Assembly: GCA_013396525.1 (NCBI GenBank)
Contig: VWYX01000364.1
Coordinates: forward strand, 349,730-413,729
Direction: 5' to 3'
Origin: Chaetorhynchus papuensis
Lineage: Eukaryota > Chordata > Aves > Passeriformes > Rhipiduridae
DNA length: 64,000 bases
Shown here: positions 25,001 to 36,822 of the stretch, one piece after another
Numbering within the stretch: position 1 is the first letter of the stretch
Layout of the letters: each line of letters opens with the position of its first letter
Made by a program: the position numbers and the translations under genes
Notes under the pieces: generated by a model
Databases searched by the model: none
The model's input: the letters and a program-made list of their open reading frames with translations, nothing else
What the model was told of the DNA's origin: nothing

Positions 25001-28000
25001 TTCAGCCCAGTTATGTCTTTCCTATGTGAGCTTTTTTTTATGCAGTGCTGTGTACTGCAAATTAGGAGGCATCAGTACAACAATGCAAGTCCTAAAAAAT
25101 TTACTGTTTTCATGGGAAATTATGTCTCTTGTCCATCATTAACCAGCAAACAGTGGCTCCCATTCAGCATTCTATACACCACTGAATAGTTTGACACGTC
25201 TTTAAACAGCCATTTTAGCATTTTAGGTTTAAAACATTCTGTGTTGCTGACAGAGCAATTGAACAGCTGGCTGACTGGCTGTACTTTGAGCACTAGTGCA
25301 GTTAGAGCACAGCTTTAGTGAAGTAAATAATAAAAAAATACTAACTGTTAAGTCTTGTTTGTGATAGAATGAAGAACATGTTCCCATAAGTTTGAGAAGA
25401 CAAAGATTTGTATTTCTGTGATACTAAAGCAGAACTAGCATTCACAGAAGATCTAAAAATTTTTTTCTGTGATGAATGCTTTGAAAAATCTGTTCAGAAT
25501 GTTGCTAATTTACACTACTGGAATGAACAAATTTAGAGGTGATTTGTATGTACACTATTCATAGCACATCTGAGTGCTGCATATGCTGAGCACCAAATTC
25601 CACCAAAGACATCAGTACGTTGCTCCTCAATGAGACTCTTTGCATTAAGGAAAAGACACTCTCCTGAAAGAATGATTACTGTTGTTGAGAGAAAATGTGC
25701 AGACAAATCGGATGGGCAAAGAATAGGTTTTCAACCCAGGGCTTATTGGAAAGAAAAAAAGGAGTCGTCTGTTTCTTAATACACTGTATTGTAACAGAAT
25801 ATACAATCTGTATTAGACTTAAATAACTTTATCTTTTCTGAAGTGTGTAATAATTTTGATGACTTTAATGTGTTGCCAATGTTTAAGCTAACTTAATTGG
25901 TATAATCTTTTAAAATCCTCCAGAGCTATTCCATCAACTTAGTGATTATTCCACGAATCAGTCAGGGAATGTGTGAAAATACACCTAGGTTTTGGAGGAG
26001 AAAACTTCCTCTGTAATTTCAGAAATTCTCTTCAGATCTTGGGACCTGTTTCTGAGTTGAAAAAAAGTCCTTGTTGGTTTTTTCCAGTATCTTGTTTTAT
26101 TTGGATTTCTTTTTTTAATTATTATTTGTTGTAGGTAACCTAAAAGGAGTAGAAAGGCAAGGACATCTGTTGCAAGGATGACATATGCCTCATATGATGA
26201 CATATGACCAAAATCTGGTTAGAAAGCAAAAAATGTGCTCTGGAGGGCTCTAAACAGGCAATAAGATAAATATTTTTAAAGTGGAGGAAAAGCAGAAGTT
26301 TGTGTTGCTCTTTTAAGCTTCTGTAGGAGTACTTCAGCTGTAGAAAAACATGGCTCATCTTCAGTGGTTATTAGCCCAGAGAGAGCTGTCAATCACCTTG
26401 ACTCCCTTGAGCTACCCACTGCAGAGTCAAGAACAGCAGTTGCCAGTGTTGTTGCCTATAATTTGGGGACCTAGATGGCTTTGGTTTCAAATTAATTTAT
26501 AGAGTTTTGCAATTTTTTTTTCCAGAAACATTCTCTTCTTCTGGTTTGAGGTCGGTTGAGAGGAAAGAGGAAAACACTGGGCACATACACATACTGAGGT
26601 GCACACGTCTCCACAAAACCACAGCCAGCAAAAGCTTCTGTAGCTTTCTGTCTGGGACATCATCTCTCCTAGATGTGCCAACATAGCATGAAATTATCTT
26701 TCACAAATAGAGCAACTGGTTACTGTGAGAAGTGTGGTGAAAGCAGAGTGAGACAAACAGCAGAGAAGAAAGGGAATTTTCAGGAGGGTCAGGAAAAGCA
26801 TTCAAAGTAAGAAGAAATCAAAGTGTACTTTCAGGGCTGGAAAACATTTTAGCTGTTCTAGAAAACACTTTGGCTCCCTGCTGCTTGATTTCTCACGAAT
26901 AACACAAAATCCCACACTCTCCTTGAAGACTGGAGACTCAGCAAGAGCCTCTTTTCCTTCGCTTGTTCAGACACCTGCACTTCTGCCCATGGCTCCCAAG
27001 CACAGTGGGATTGGACATGCTCCTCTTCCCATAGGGGTGCTGAACATGTGTCTCTGGATCCTGCTTTTGAAACCTGCTTAAAGAGAAATGCAACAGGAAG
27101 GAGACTTGTTTTAGTAACTGGTGGTGCAGAAGGAATGAAGGAGTTGTCATTTATTATTAGCTATTTTAATTATAAAAATTGCCTGTAGCAATCAGCAGTC
27201 TTCTGGCTAGAATAATCCCTGTGTGATGGGTTTGGTTCATTTGTCTATACCTCCATGCACTAACAAAGTGTTGTGCTGTGTTCAGTGGTGTTTACATAGC
27301 ACTGGCATTCTGGGATGAAGGTAGCCAGAAAAATATATAGGTATTTCTGAAAGAACCAGGCATTTCCTTTTGAAATTGATGTATTCAGCGCTTTGAAGTC
27401 CCTTGAGAACATGACTAGGATAAATTCTTCATCATTAGCTTATGGGGCACCTTTGACAACTGCAGCAACAAACCACACCAAACTTAAACTGAGGTTTTCT
27501 AAGCTCACATGGTGAAGTTTAGGTCTGGTGTAGCCAGTGTCTGTATTTACATTCAAATACAAATATTTTGGCTTTGTAAGTCTTACTTGCTAGTACTTAC
27601 TAAAAAAAAGTAGTATCTTTAAAGAGCTTGGTCCATCACTTATTTGATCATCTGTAGGCAAATAAGGGTTTTTTGTAGACATATGCAGTTAAAAAAAATA
27701 AGATTCACAGCATTGCATAGTACCTGATGCCAGATAGTTTCACTGTTGGAGTTATATGGGTATGTTAGTACTGATAATTCAGTACTCTTAGATCCACTTT
27801 CATAAAGAACCATTAGTACTAAGAAGTAATAATTAAAGTACTCAACAACTGAATTATTTTTATTATGAGAGGACAAAGAAAATGTGTCATTACTACAGGT
27901 TCTAAGAGGTTAATACTTGTAGCAGGGCAGCTCTGCACAGCTTTCTGAAAAGGGAGGGAATTTTTTTTCCCTAGAGGGAGCAGGAAAACTCTCTAATAAT

Positions 28001-28415
28001 TCCATTCTTTAAATTTGCTCATGGCTATGCATAGTTAATGAAGTTAAAGCAGCAAGAATTTTCCTTCTATTCAGAAGAAATAAAGCTCATAACATAATAA
28101 GTGCTTGACATACTGCTGGCTGAAAAATGTCCAAGAGATTTAGACCCATCTTCCCACATATAGTAGGATTTAATATCTTGTTCCTAAGTATCTTTTTCTA
28201 GTTCATTATTTCAAAAATATGCTCTTTTTAACAAAAAAAATTAAAATTGTATTCGAGCTTAAAATTATAAGGATTATTTGTTTTGCATAAAGAAATAAAG
28301 TTGGAAGAGCCATTTTCCATATAGAATTTGATAATTATTCCAGGAATGTAGGAATCTTTACAAAAAATGCTTAAAATTCTTAGTTAATTATATACTCTTG
28401 TATTTTATAATATTA
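22007..28415. other. Unique non-coding sequence
   Basis: AT-rich unique DNA. A very AT-rich patch lies at about 22780-22870. Short homopolymer runs occur near 23365, 24430 and 26512. I see no exon, RNA gene or transposon that can be defended. Confidence 0.5.
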
Positions 28416-29780
28416 CTGGCTAACATCCTGATTTTCAAGAACGGCAAGAAAGAGGATCCTAGAAACTACAGGCCTGTCAGTCTCAATTCAGTGCCTGGTA
28501 AAATCATGAAAAAGATTATTCAGGGAGGTATTGAAAAAACCTCTAGGACAAGGCAGTCATTGGTCACAACCTACAGGGCTTCACGAGGGGAAAGTTCTGC
28601 TTGTCAAACCTCATATCCTTCTATGACAGGGTAACCCACCTAGTTATCTAGGAAAGCCGGTAGATAGAATCTCTTTGGACTTCAGCAAAGCTGTTGATGC
28701 TGTGTCTCATGGTGTCCTCATGGGCAGAACATCCACCCCAGAGCTGGATAACCACGTTACACGAGGGGTGAGCAACTGGCTCACGGGTCAGGCACAGAGA
28801 GTTACAGCGAGTGGGGTGACATCAGGCTGGTGCCTGGTCACTTGTGGGGTTCCACAGGGCCCCATCCTCAGCCCAGTGCTCTTTGACATCTTCATTAACA
28901 GATTGGATGTAGGGCTTAAAGGCATACTAAGTAAATTTGCTGATGACACTAATTTGGGGAGCACTGTTGACTCCCTCAGGGGCAGAGAGGCCCTGCAGAG
29001 AGTCCTGGACAAATTAGAGAGATGGGCAATCATCAAGCAGATTAAGTTTAACAAGGTCAAGTGCTGGATTCTGGTCCTGGGATGGGTCAACCCTGTTTGT
29101 GTGTATAGACTAGAGAATGACGGGCTGAATATGAGTCAGCAGTTCCCTGGCAGCCAGGAGGGCCAACCATGTCCTGTGGGGCATCAGGCACAGCATCACC
29201 AGCCAGGCAAGGGAGGGGCTCTGCACTGGGGCGGCCTCACCTTGAATATTGTGTGTAGTTTTGGGTGCCACAATGTAAGAAGAACATTAAGCTATTGGGA
29301 GCATCCAAAGTAGGGTAACAACGATGGTGAAGGGTCTGGAGGGAAAGCCTTATGAAGAGCGGCCGAGGTCACTTGGTTTGTTCAGCCTGAAGAAAAGACA
29401 GAGGAGAGATCTCATTGCAGTCTGAAACTTCCTCACGAAGGGAAGAGGAGGAGGGGCAGGAAGTGATCTCTTCACTCGTAATAAGTGACAGGACTCAAGG
29501 AAATGGCATGAAGCTGAGTCAAGGGAAGTTTAGATTGGATATTAGGAAAAGGTTCTTCACCCAGAGGATGGTTGGGCACTGGAACCAACTCTGTCAGGCT
29601 TGGTGCTGTGGCCACCCAGAGAAGTGGTCACAGCACCGAGGGTGACAGAGTTCAAGAGATGTTTGACAATGCTTTCAGGCACATAGTGTGACTCTTGGAG
29701 ATGGTTCTGTGCAGGGCCAGGAGTTGGACTCGATGATCCTTGTGGGTCCCTTCCAACACAGAATATTTTGTGATTCTGTG
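28416..29780 (+). mobile_element. CR1 LINE, longest copy, plus strand
   Basis: This 1.36-kb insertion begins inside CR1 ORF2 (FKNGKKEDPRNYRPVSLNSV near the 5' end), passes through the reverse transcriptase palm, and continues into the 3' untranslated region. It ends with TTGGACTCGATGATCCTTG and a terminal TTTTGTGATTCTGTG. The 5' half of the element, including ORF1 and the endonuclease, is absent by 5' truncation. The 3' sequence shares its subtype with the minus-strand copy at 43233-43650. It carries several disabling mutations and cannot move. Confidence 0.96.
28420..29313 (+). pseudogene. CR1 reverse transcriptase remnant
   Basis: The reverse transcriptase region of CR1 ORF2, broken into pieces. 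The first piece is read up to about 28560 and contains RPVSLNSVPGKIM. A frameshift before 28622 moves the match to a second frame (YDRVTHLV), which meets an in-frame TAG at 28649-28651. A third frame, open from 28627, carries the rest from about 28678: DFSKAVDAVSHGVL (motif A; CR1 usually has F for the first V), GVPQGPILSPVLFDIFIN (motif B), and the catalytic FADD box at 28936-28947. In an active enzyme the aspartates of motif A and FADD bind metal at the polymerase site. Beyond FADD the match decays around RWAIIKQIKFNKVKC, with an apparent deletion before NMSQQ. Confidence 0.93.
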
Positions 29781-32700
29781 TCTATAAATTATATATCTTG
29801 TGCTTTTTTTCTAATTTGAAATTCAACAATGTATCTAGTTGTTGTCTATTTTAAACTAAGTCAGCATGTGCTTTAATACTTTCAGAAACCTTACTAGTTG
29901 ACTATGTCAAACTATCGAAAGAATTGGCAGAATAAGTGGAGATAATGATCCCTGTGAATGACCTTGAACTGTGAAGCCATAAATAGACCATAAATGCCAT
30001 TTTCAAAATATGACATGAAGCTTTATTCTCTTTATACAGTATGCATGTAACTCCCAGAAGTGAGTCAAGCAGAGATGATACATCCCCAACCTATACCAGC
30101 TTTACCATGAGAACAGAATGGGAAGTGAATTATGGTTCCTTCACTTATAATATCTTAATAAGATATATGTGATGAACTGATTTATATGTGAAAAACTTAA
30201 AATGCTGACTTGTTCCACTTGAACTGCCACACTTCATATTTTCACATTTAATGTTTTTCACATAAACTGGTAACACTTTCAGTAATCCCTACTGAATCCC
30301 TTCAACTGCTGCATGGAAGAAAACCAGAAATGTTTCTTCAGAAAGAACTGATAAAGCACTACACTTTGATTCAGGTTCAAATCTTTCCATCTAGGAACAA
30401 TGAAATTGGTTTAATGACCATGTAATTGAACTTTGTTCTGGTAACAAACAGTACCTGGCAGGAAAATGCTGTCTATACCCTTGTGATGTGTGGTACACAA
30501 AGGCTGTCCCTCTCTGGCTGCTTTTTGAAGCCCTCAGAAGAGCCATAAGGAGTAAACATTTTCTTTCACTTTTGCTCCTAGGTCTATACAACTTCAGTCC
30601 AGTGGATATTTCCAGGCTCTTTTCTTGCTTGTCCTAAAATATAAGGAGAAATAGAGGTGCTGAATTGCTTGGAACAACTGCACAAAACTTGAAGGGACTG
30701 CAACAGAGGGGCATGAGGAAGGCTGCATGTGAGTATAACATGAACAAGAATAGGAAAAAGGGAAATTACGGTTGTTTTCTTTCTGGATAGCAACTGCGGG
30801 AAGCGAGATAATTCAGGTGAAGTCTATAGGAGTAATTTAACAGAAACCAACAAAAAAATTCTGGGTTTTGATGTCTTGGTTCCTCAAAAATTACTAAAAG
30901 CTGTGGGAAGCAAGTTACTGCAATTTTATGTGCTTTTTCACAGGAATGGCCACATATCCTTTAGCGATTTATTTCTTGTATGTTTCCCTGAGTTCAACAC
31001 TAGTGGAATAAGTAATATTCCTTCAAATATATTAGGTCAATTAATGATTTCCTGCTCTAAGTTTATACAAATAAAAACTCACTGACAATTATAAGTATGA
31101 ATTGACTCAAATCCTAATATTATTTTAATTTGAAATGTGAGTTTCAGCACCCAGTGACTTGTTTCCTTGCCAACAGTAACTATGATCTCTCCCTTACAGC
31201 TTGCGTGTCTCTGTGTATAGAAATACAATATAAGCCTTCAGTAACAAAGCAATAAAGAAATCAAAATGGATAGAGAAATCAAATTATACTCCACTCTGAA
31301 CATAGCTGAAGCAATCTGCTCTTATGCAGCAGGCTTTGATTATAACTCTAATTCCTTCTTCACATAGTCTGTCTCCTATATTAATGTGTCAATTCAAGTA
31401 CTCTTTACTCTTGTCCTACATTTGATTAAAAAAGAAAAAAAAAATCACATCTGGGCTATATAATTTTAGAATTGGCTCCATTAGTAATGGTGACCTTGGC
31501 TGACCTTATTTTTTGTTTTAGAAATGTGCATATCACATAGTCAAATGAGCTAAAGACCCATTTTCTAAGAGAACTTAGAAATGAGAACGTAATGGTAGTG
31601 AAAATAGAGTGAGCCTGATCTGAAATCAGTGTGTAACATGCAATCATACAAGAGGGTAGGGAGAACAGGAGGCATGCATAATCCAGCAGATGTGGTTAGT
31701 GGCATGCAATATTCAAAAACTTCTCTGCAAGCAGTATGGATATAGTACCTTCTCTTACCACACTTCCCCTTACCTTGCAGTATATAGGAAAGAATGTGTA
31801 GCTCAATATAATGATCAGACTGTACATAGGGGAGAATTTATGTATGTAAATTGTGTGCCAAATCTGCACTGCTTTATGGCTCCAACATGGTAAAAGTTGC
31901 ACTGGGACATACAGTCTGCTCTGCCTGTATAATTCCTGATTTAGACACCTGAAATCCTGAGCTTCCCATTCCAGGATGCTAATGATCATAAAAGGTATTT
32001 TGTACACAAATTCAAATAATTGCTTTCATGATCCTCAGAAAATAAATACTGTCCACACATGTGAAGGTGGGGAGGCATATGTTCAAAAGCTGTGAAAAAT
32101 ATTTTGTCTGAGGATGTTTATAGAGGAATGGTTGAGAGCGTTGTTTTTGTTTTCATCTTCTAAAGAGTCTAATCTGACTTACATGGCTTGGAAATAAGAA
32201 GTGCCAACAAGTCCAAAACAGATGTCAGGTCCCAGTTTTCCCAAACATTCAGCTTCTGTTATTCATTGCTGTAGTATGTGGATTCCTATGGGATTTAGGC
32301 CACGAAAACATGTTTCTTTACTGAAGTCTGAGAGCCCTTCATGCACTGAAAAAGTTTTTTCCTTTGCCTTTTTTCGTTTTTGAGTAACTTTAACCTTAGG
32401 AAGAAATTAGTTCATTAATAAATGAAGAGGAGTGAATTAATTATGAATTGAAAATGGCAAAGATTGAGATTCTCTGCAAAATTTCTTTGTCGTATATGCA
32501 CACACAAACTAGAAATAAGGAAAGGTCATACAGAAATAATTTCAGGGGAGGACAAGGGAGCAAGTGAGGAAACACTTGAAGAAACAGAGCCTGGGGGATT
32601 TTCTGCTGTGGAGAATTTATGGCATTCCATTTTGGGGTGAACACTTAAACTGTCACTTGCTTGAAAATGGGAGAAAACACACCTGCTTGTACTGATTAGT

Positions 32701-35700
32701 AAATTGGGAGTAGAGAAGAAAGTGGTAGGGGCGGCAAGATCATAAGCCTTCCATAAATTTAACTTCTGCTTCTAGAAGCATAATAGAATTGTAGCAAAAA
32801 CCATCTCTCTAAACATGCAAAACCCTTTTGAACAGGAAGTATTATGATTCTTATAAAAGTTGGTTTTTATCAGGCATGTTTTGAATTGTTCTTTTGAAAG
32901 TACAGTAGAAAATCAGTGGCTGTACAGACTGCAACAGATGAAATAAAATATCTTTGGATTTAATTTCAGAGTTTTATCTCATTCTATGAAATCAGCTGAA
33001 AAAAATTAATTCACATTTACTTGAAAAGAGCACATGTTCGAAAAAAAGAGCTGAAGGACTACCAGATGTATTAAAAACAACAATATGTCAAAAAAATACA
33101 GCTATTTAATTACCTGTTATAAGGACTAGTAATTTAGCAGCAAAAGTAACATATTTCTTATGGAAATGGTAAAATGCATCCATGAGTTCCAAGCATCCTA
33201 AGTAAATGGTAGGGAAAACATTGATTTACAGTCAAAAGACTGGATACAGAGGCAAAAAAAAAAAAAAAGATAATGACAATATGGAAAGATGTCTGTTAAA
33301 ATGAGTGAAATAATTTTGTAATTACTATAGATGCAGAAAAATTTAACTTATCCCTCTCGAGTGTCCTTAAAAAGGAAAAAACTGAAAGGTGAATGAAAGA
33401 AAACCTCTCCAGAAACAGTCTTCTCTATTTTGCAGTTTTGGCCTTAGGGTTTGTATTATTTATTTTGTTAATTCCACAGGCTTCAGAGAGCTTTTTTTTT
33501 TTTTTCCCAGAAATGGAATGCCTTGAAAAAATATCTTTGGAGGAAACTGTGAAGTTTCCCTCCTCCGAACCATCTCAGTTAAAGATTTCATCACGGAATC
33601 TGTCCTTACGTGGTTATAGATGAATCAGGCTTTGCTGGAGAGTGAATTACCAGATACATAATCAGCTTAAGGTGAAGAAGAGCAACAGAAATAGATGGAG
33701 TGACATATGGGAAAAGATAAAATGGCGTTAAAAAATGCATAGCTTAGCTTCAGAAGTGACTTCATCTGTGATGGGCTTTGACGATAGTTTGCAGCTATTG
33801 GGAAAAGTGTGAAATAAAAAGAAGGAAAAAAACTGTGTGAAACTTAGAGTATTTTTGTTTACACCAAGACTGAATTCAGCCATATGTTTTCTGTAGAGGT
33901 GGCTGTACATTCCTTTCAGCCTGTATCTACTAGATATTTCAACAGTTTGTGCTCTGTGTATAAAGAGGGTATACAGACCTAATATTTCACCAGCTCTTTG
34001 CCATCCATATCTCTGCCCAGATCACATTTTTATAGGTTGTGGAAGATTGTTGTCTTCATTCAACAGATAGGAGGGCTTCCAGTGTGACTGCAGGAGCACA
34101 GAGGTATCCCTGCATTGTGCATCACCTGCAGAGCCCAGTGGAAAGCCATGCCAAGACTATGAACCACGGTCTACTGGAAGGAGCTGAACTACCTAAATTG
34201 GCTTACAAAAGTTTACACCAGAAGGGTGTGGCAGGGCAGGGAATTGAACCTGATTTACTCCTCACTTTCCATGTTGATGTGTCATACTTCCTCCCTCTCT
34301 TTAGTTAGACATGGTTTTGTGTGGAGATTGGCATTGATTGGCATTGTGGGAAATATTGCTGTGGTATGAAAGGAATCCTACCCTATGAACAGAAATATCA
34401 CTCAATTCAGTGCTTTTACAAACAGGAATAGGTAAGCAGTTAGTCTGAGGTGGTAAGTAATCCTATTCCTATGATGATACCTCATTTTCTCCAAAAGGAA
34501 CACAGATGTTTTAGCACTTGGAAATCTCTTCATTTCATTGTGAATGCTGCACTAAACTTCATGAGGCTGTGGTCAAAACCGAATTAGTTTCAAATAATGT
34601 CTTCAATGTGGACAAAACCTTCCTGCAGCTTTACCTTCAGGCTTCTCCTCTTCCTGCTTTTTCCTCTCAGTTCTTATAATTTTGTTGGGATGTGACACTG
34701 GTTGTTATTTTCTTCTCAGTGGTGCCAGGTGGTCACTTTTCCATTGTGGCAGGTTTAGTTAAGAGTCAGCTTCCTGGTAGCTGGACATCTTTTCCCATTA
34801 GTTGGCTCTTGCTTGCTAATGATTGAGCTGCTGCTTCATGTTTACTGCTCTCTTTTCACAGCTCTCATCTTGTTTCTCCAGCTGACATGTCAGTAGACTC
34901 CCTGACAACATCAAGTATTTCCTTGTGCTACCTCCCCTCCTCTTGCTGCTTCTGCACTTTCCTGTGCCTGGCATTCTGGCTCTTGTTCATCGGGTTTATT
35001 GTTTGGAACAAAAATCTGCATATCCTTGCTGCTTTCACTTCTGAGATTTTATTGAGCTATTACTTCATGTTCTGTTGTATTGTTGGCCTTAAGATCTAGA
35101 ATTTTACTACAGATAAGTGGGCTATTTTGAATTTTTTATTGCATATTTATTGTACATAGCAAGGCAATGGATAATTCTGGGTACGCCATGCTGGTTAAAT
35201 TATTTATGTTTTATTTGTGCAAATGAGTTGGACATTTTTAGAGTTTCTGTTCCTAACCAGATCTCTGTGAATTTTATTTGTTAATGGTGTTAACAAAGAC
35301 TCAAGACTGGACTTTATCATCTATTTCAGAAATGCAATATAGGTAACATAATTAAGCTTCTTGATAAGGAAGCAAGGTCTGTTTTCAATTGAAAGATATA
35401 GGTTAATTAGCATGGAATGTAGATCAGAGACACTGCACAGCAAGACTTTGTTTTTCAAATTCCGATCTTCAGAAGTCAATATGTATTTTGCTATTGATTG
35501 TGCCAATGAACGAATGAATGGTGCATTTTACAAAATCAGACTTTAAAGTAGGCTGCTACTAGTGTCAACTCTTTTAGAAAAAGAATTGAAGCCGGAGTAT
35601 TTACCTCTGTGGAGAGCATTAGTCATGCATTAATGGGCTCCTCTAAAATTTTGTATCTGTGTCACACGGTTCCATTTTCGTCAGAAAGGGCTCTCTGCTT

Positions 35701-36663
35701 GCCCTCTCTTTGCAAGGAAGGTGTCCTAAAACTATGACTGCTTCATGTATGCTCATAATTATTTTTGTTCTGAGGAACAGAATAACTCTTAGGCCACTAA
35801 ACAGCTTTTGCCTTTACATGCATTGACAATGTCTGTGAGATGAAATGACAGCAGCATGAGAAAAAATGTCCTGGGATATAGTGACTTTATTTTATTTATT
35901 TGAATTTCATGACTATTGTATGTGTACTTTATTGTATTGCCACTATGTGTAGTAATAATATGACAACAATTGCTTATACTAAATTATTACAAAACCCAGG
36001 GTTATGAGGGGTCTGCAGTGTTTCCAGTGCATTCCTGATGACCAGCACATGACTAAAAGGTTAAAATCATGCGACTTGTGACATTTCAAACCAGTGCAGC
36101 TGGTGGGACGTGGTTGATAAAGCCATCTTTGCTTGTCTGAGCCTCAGTTTTGAATTAGGCACTAAGCCAGAAGGAACCTTCTGACTTATGCTAGAAGCCA
36201 GGGTGTTCTTTATCTTGGTCAGTGGGTACCAGCCCATGGCTTGGACACTGGATAGTTGTGTCCCTCTCGCCTTTTTGTGTCCCTTTTCATGATTCAGACT
36301 GCTTGGCTCTTCCCATCCTATGCAGAATAAAATGTCAGCTATTCTTTTGTGCTGTTCCAGAGCTTTACCAAGATTCAGGCGCTGTCAGAGCTGTCTGCAG
36401 TCATTTGTGTGGGAGGTGTGTGAGGGGACTTGCGTATTAACTGTGCTGAAATAATTACTGTATTTGACTTGACTAATAAGTGGTATTTTTTGCCCAAAAA
36501 AAAAATTCTGGACAGGGGATAGAGGAGTATTTTACTCATTTAACTCTGTACTCAATAATTCCACAATGATGAAAACATAAAATACTTTGATGAAAAGAAG
36601 CAATTATTTCTAAAAGATGTAGGAAGCACTATTTAGGAAATAGGCACCATTTGTTATGATTTT
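29781..36663. other. Unique non-coding sequence
   Basis: AT-rich unique DNA with no recognised gene. It includes a run of 15 A (33254-33268) and a run of 14 T (33492-33505). The stretch 35600-35830 contains few simple runs and several TAAT-type homeodomain core sites. That is typical of conserved non-coding DNA but not specific to it. The stretch 36000-36440 has an AATAAA (about 36327) but no convincing LTR structure. Confidence 0.5.
33254..33268. repeat. Poly-A run (15)
   Basis: Fifteen consecutive A residues, not attached to a recognisable retroposed sequence on its 5' side. Confidence 0.95.
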
Positions 36664-36822
36664 TTTGCGCAAAGTTTAAACTCAGAATACTGAAGTCTTT
36701 GGAGAATAAAATGTTAAGTAATTCTGCAGTCTTATTTTTTTTTTAGATGCTGCAGTTTCCCTGTGTTGCCATGGTAACATACTTTCTGTATAATTGCCAG
36801 GCTGCCTTACAGTGATGCAAAT
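36664..36822. promoter_or_regulatory. Candidate enhancer: C/EBP, RFX X-box and octamer cluster
   Basis: Three near-ideal transcription factor sites lie within 160 bp. A perfect palindrome TTTGCGCAAA (36664-36673) contains the C/EBP core TTGCGCAA. GTTGCCATGGTAAC (36765-36778) matches the palindromic RFX X-box pattern GTNRCC-N2-RGYAAC at every defined position. ATGCAAAT (36815-36822) is the POU-domain octamer. The X-box is the strongest of the three because a full 14-bp match is rare by chance; octamers occur two or more times per 64 kb by chance, and others are present at 41947 and 48984. RFX sites are common in enhancers of ciliary and neural genes. Activity here is inference. Confidence 0.5.

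Noticed and set aside
36170..36440. Possible second solo LTR around AATAAA
   Set aside because: No TATA box at the expected distance, no TG/CA ends and no target duplication could be identified.
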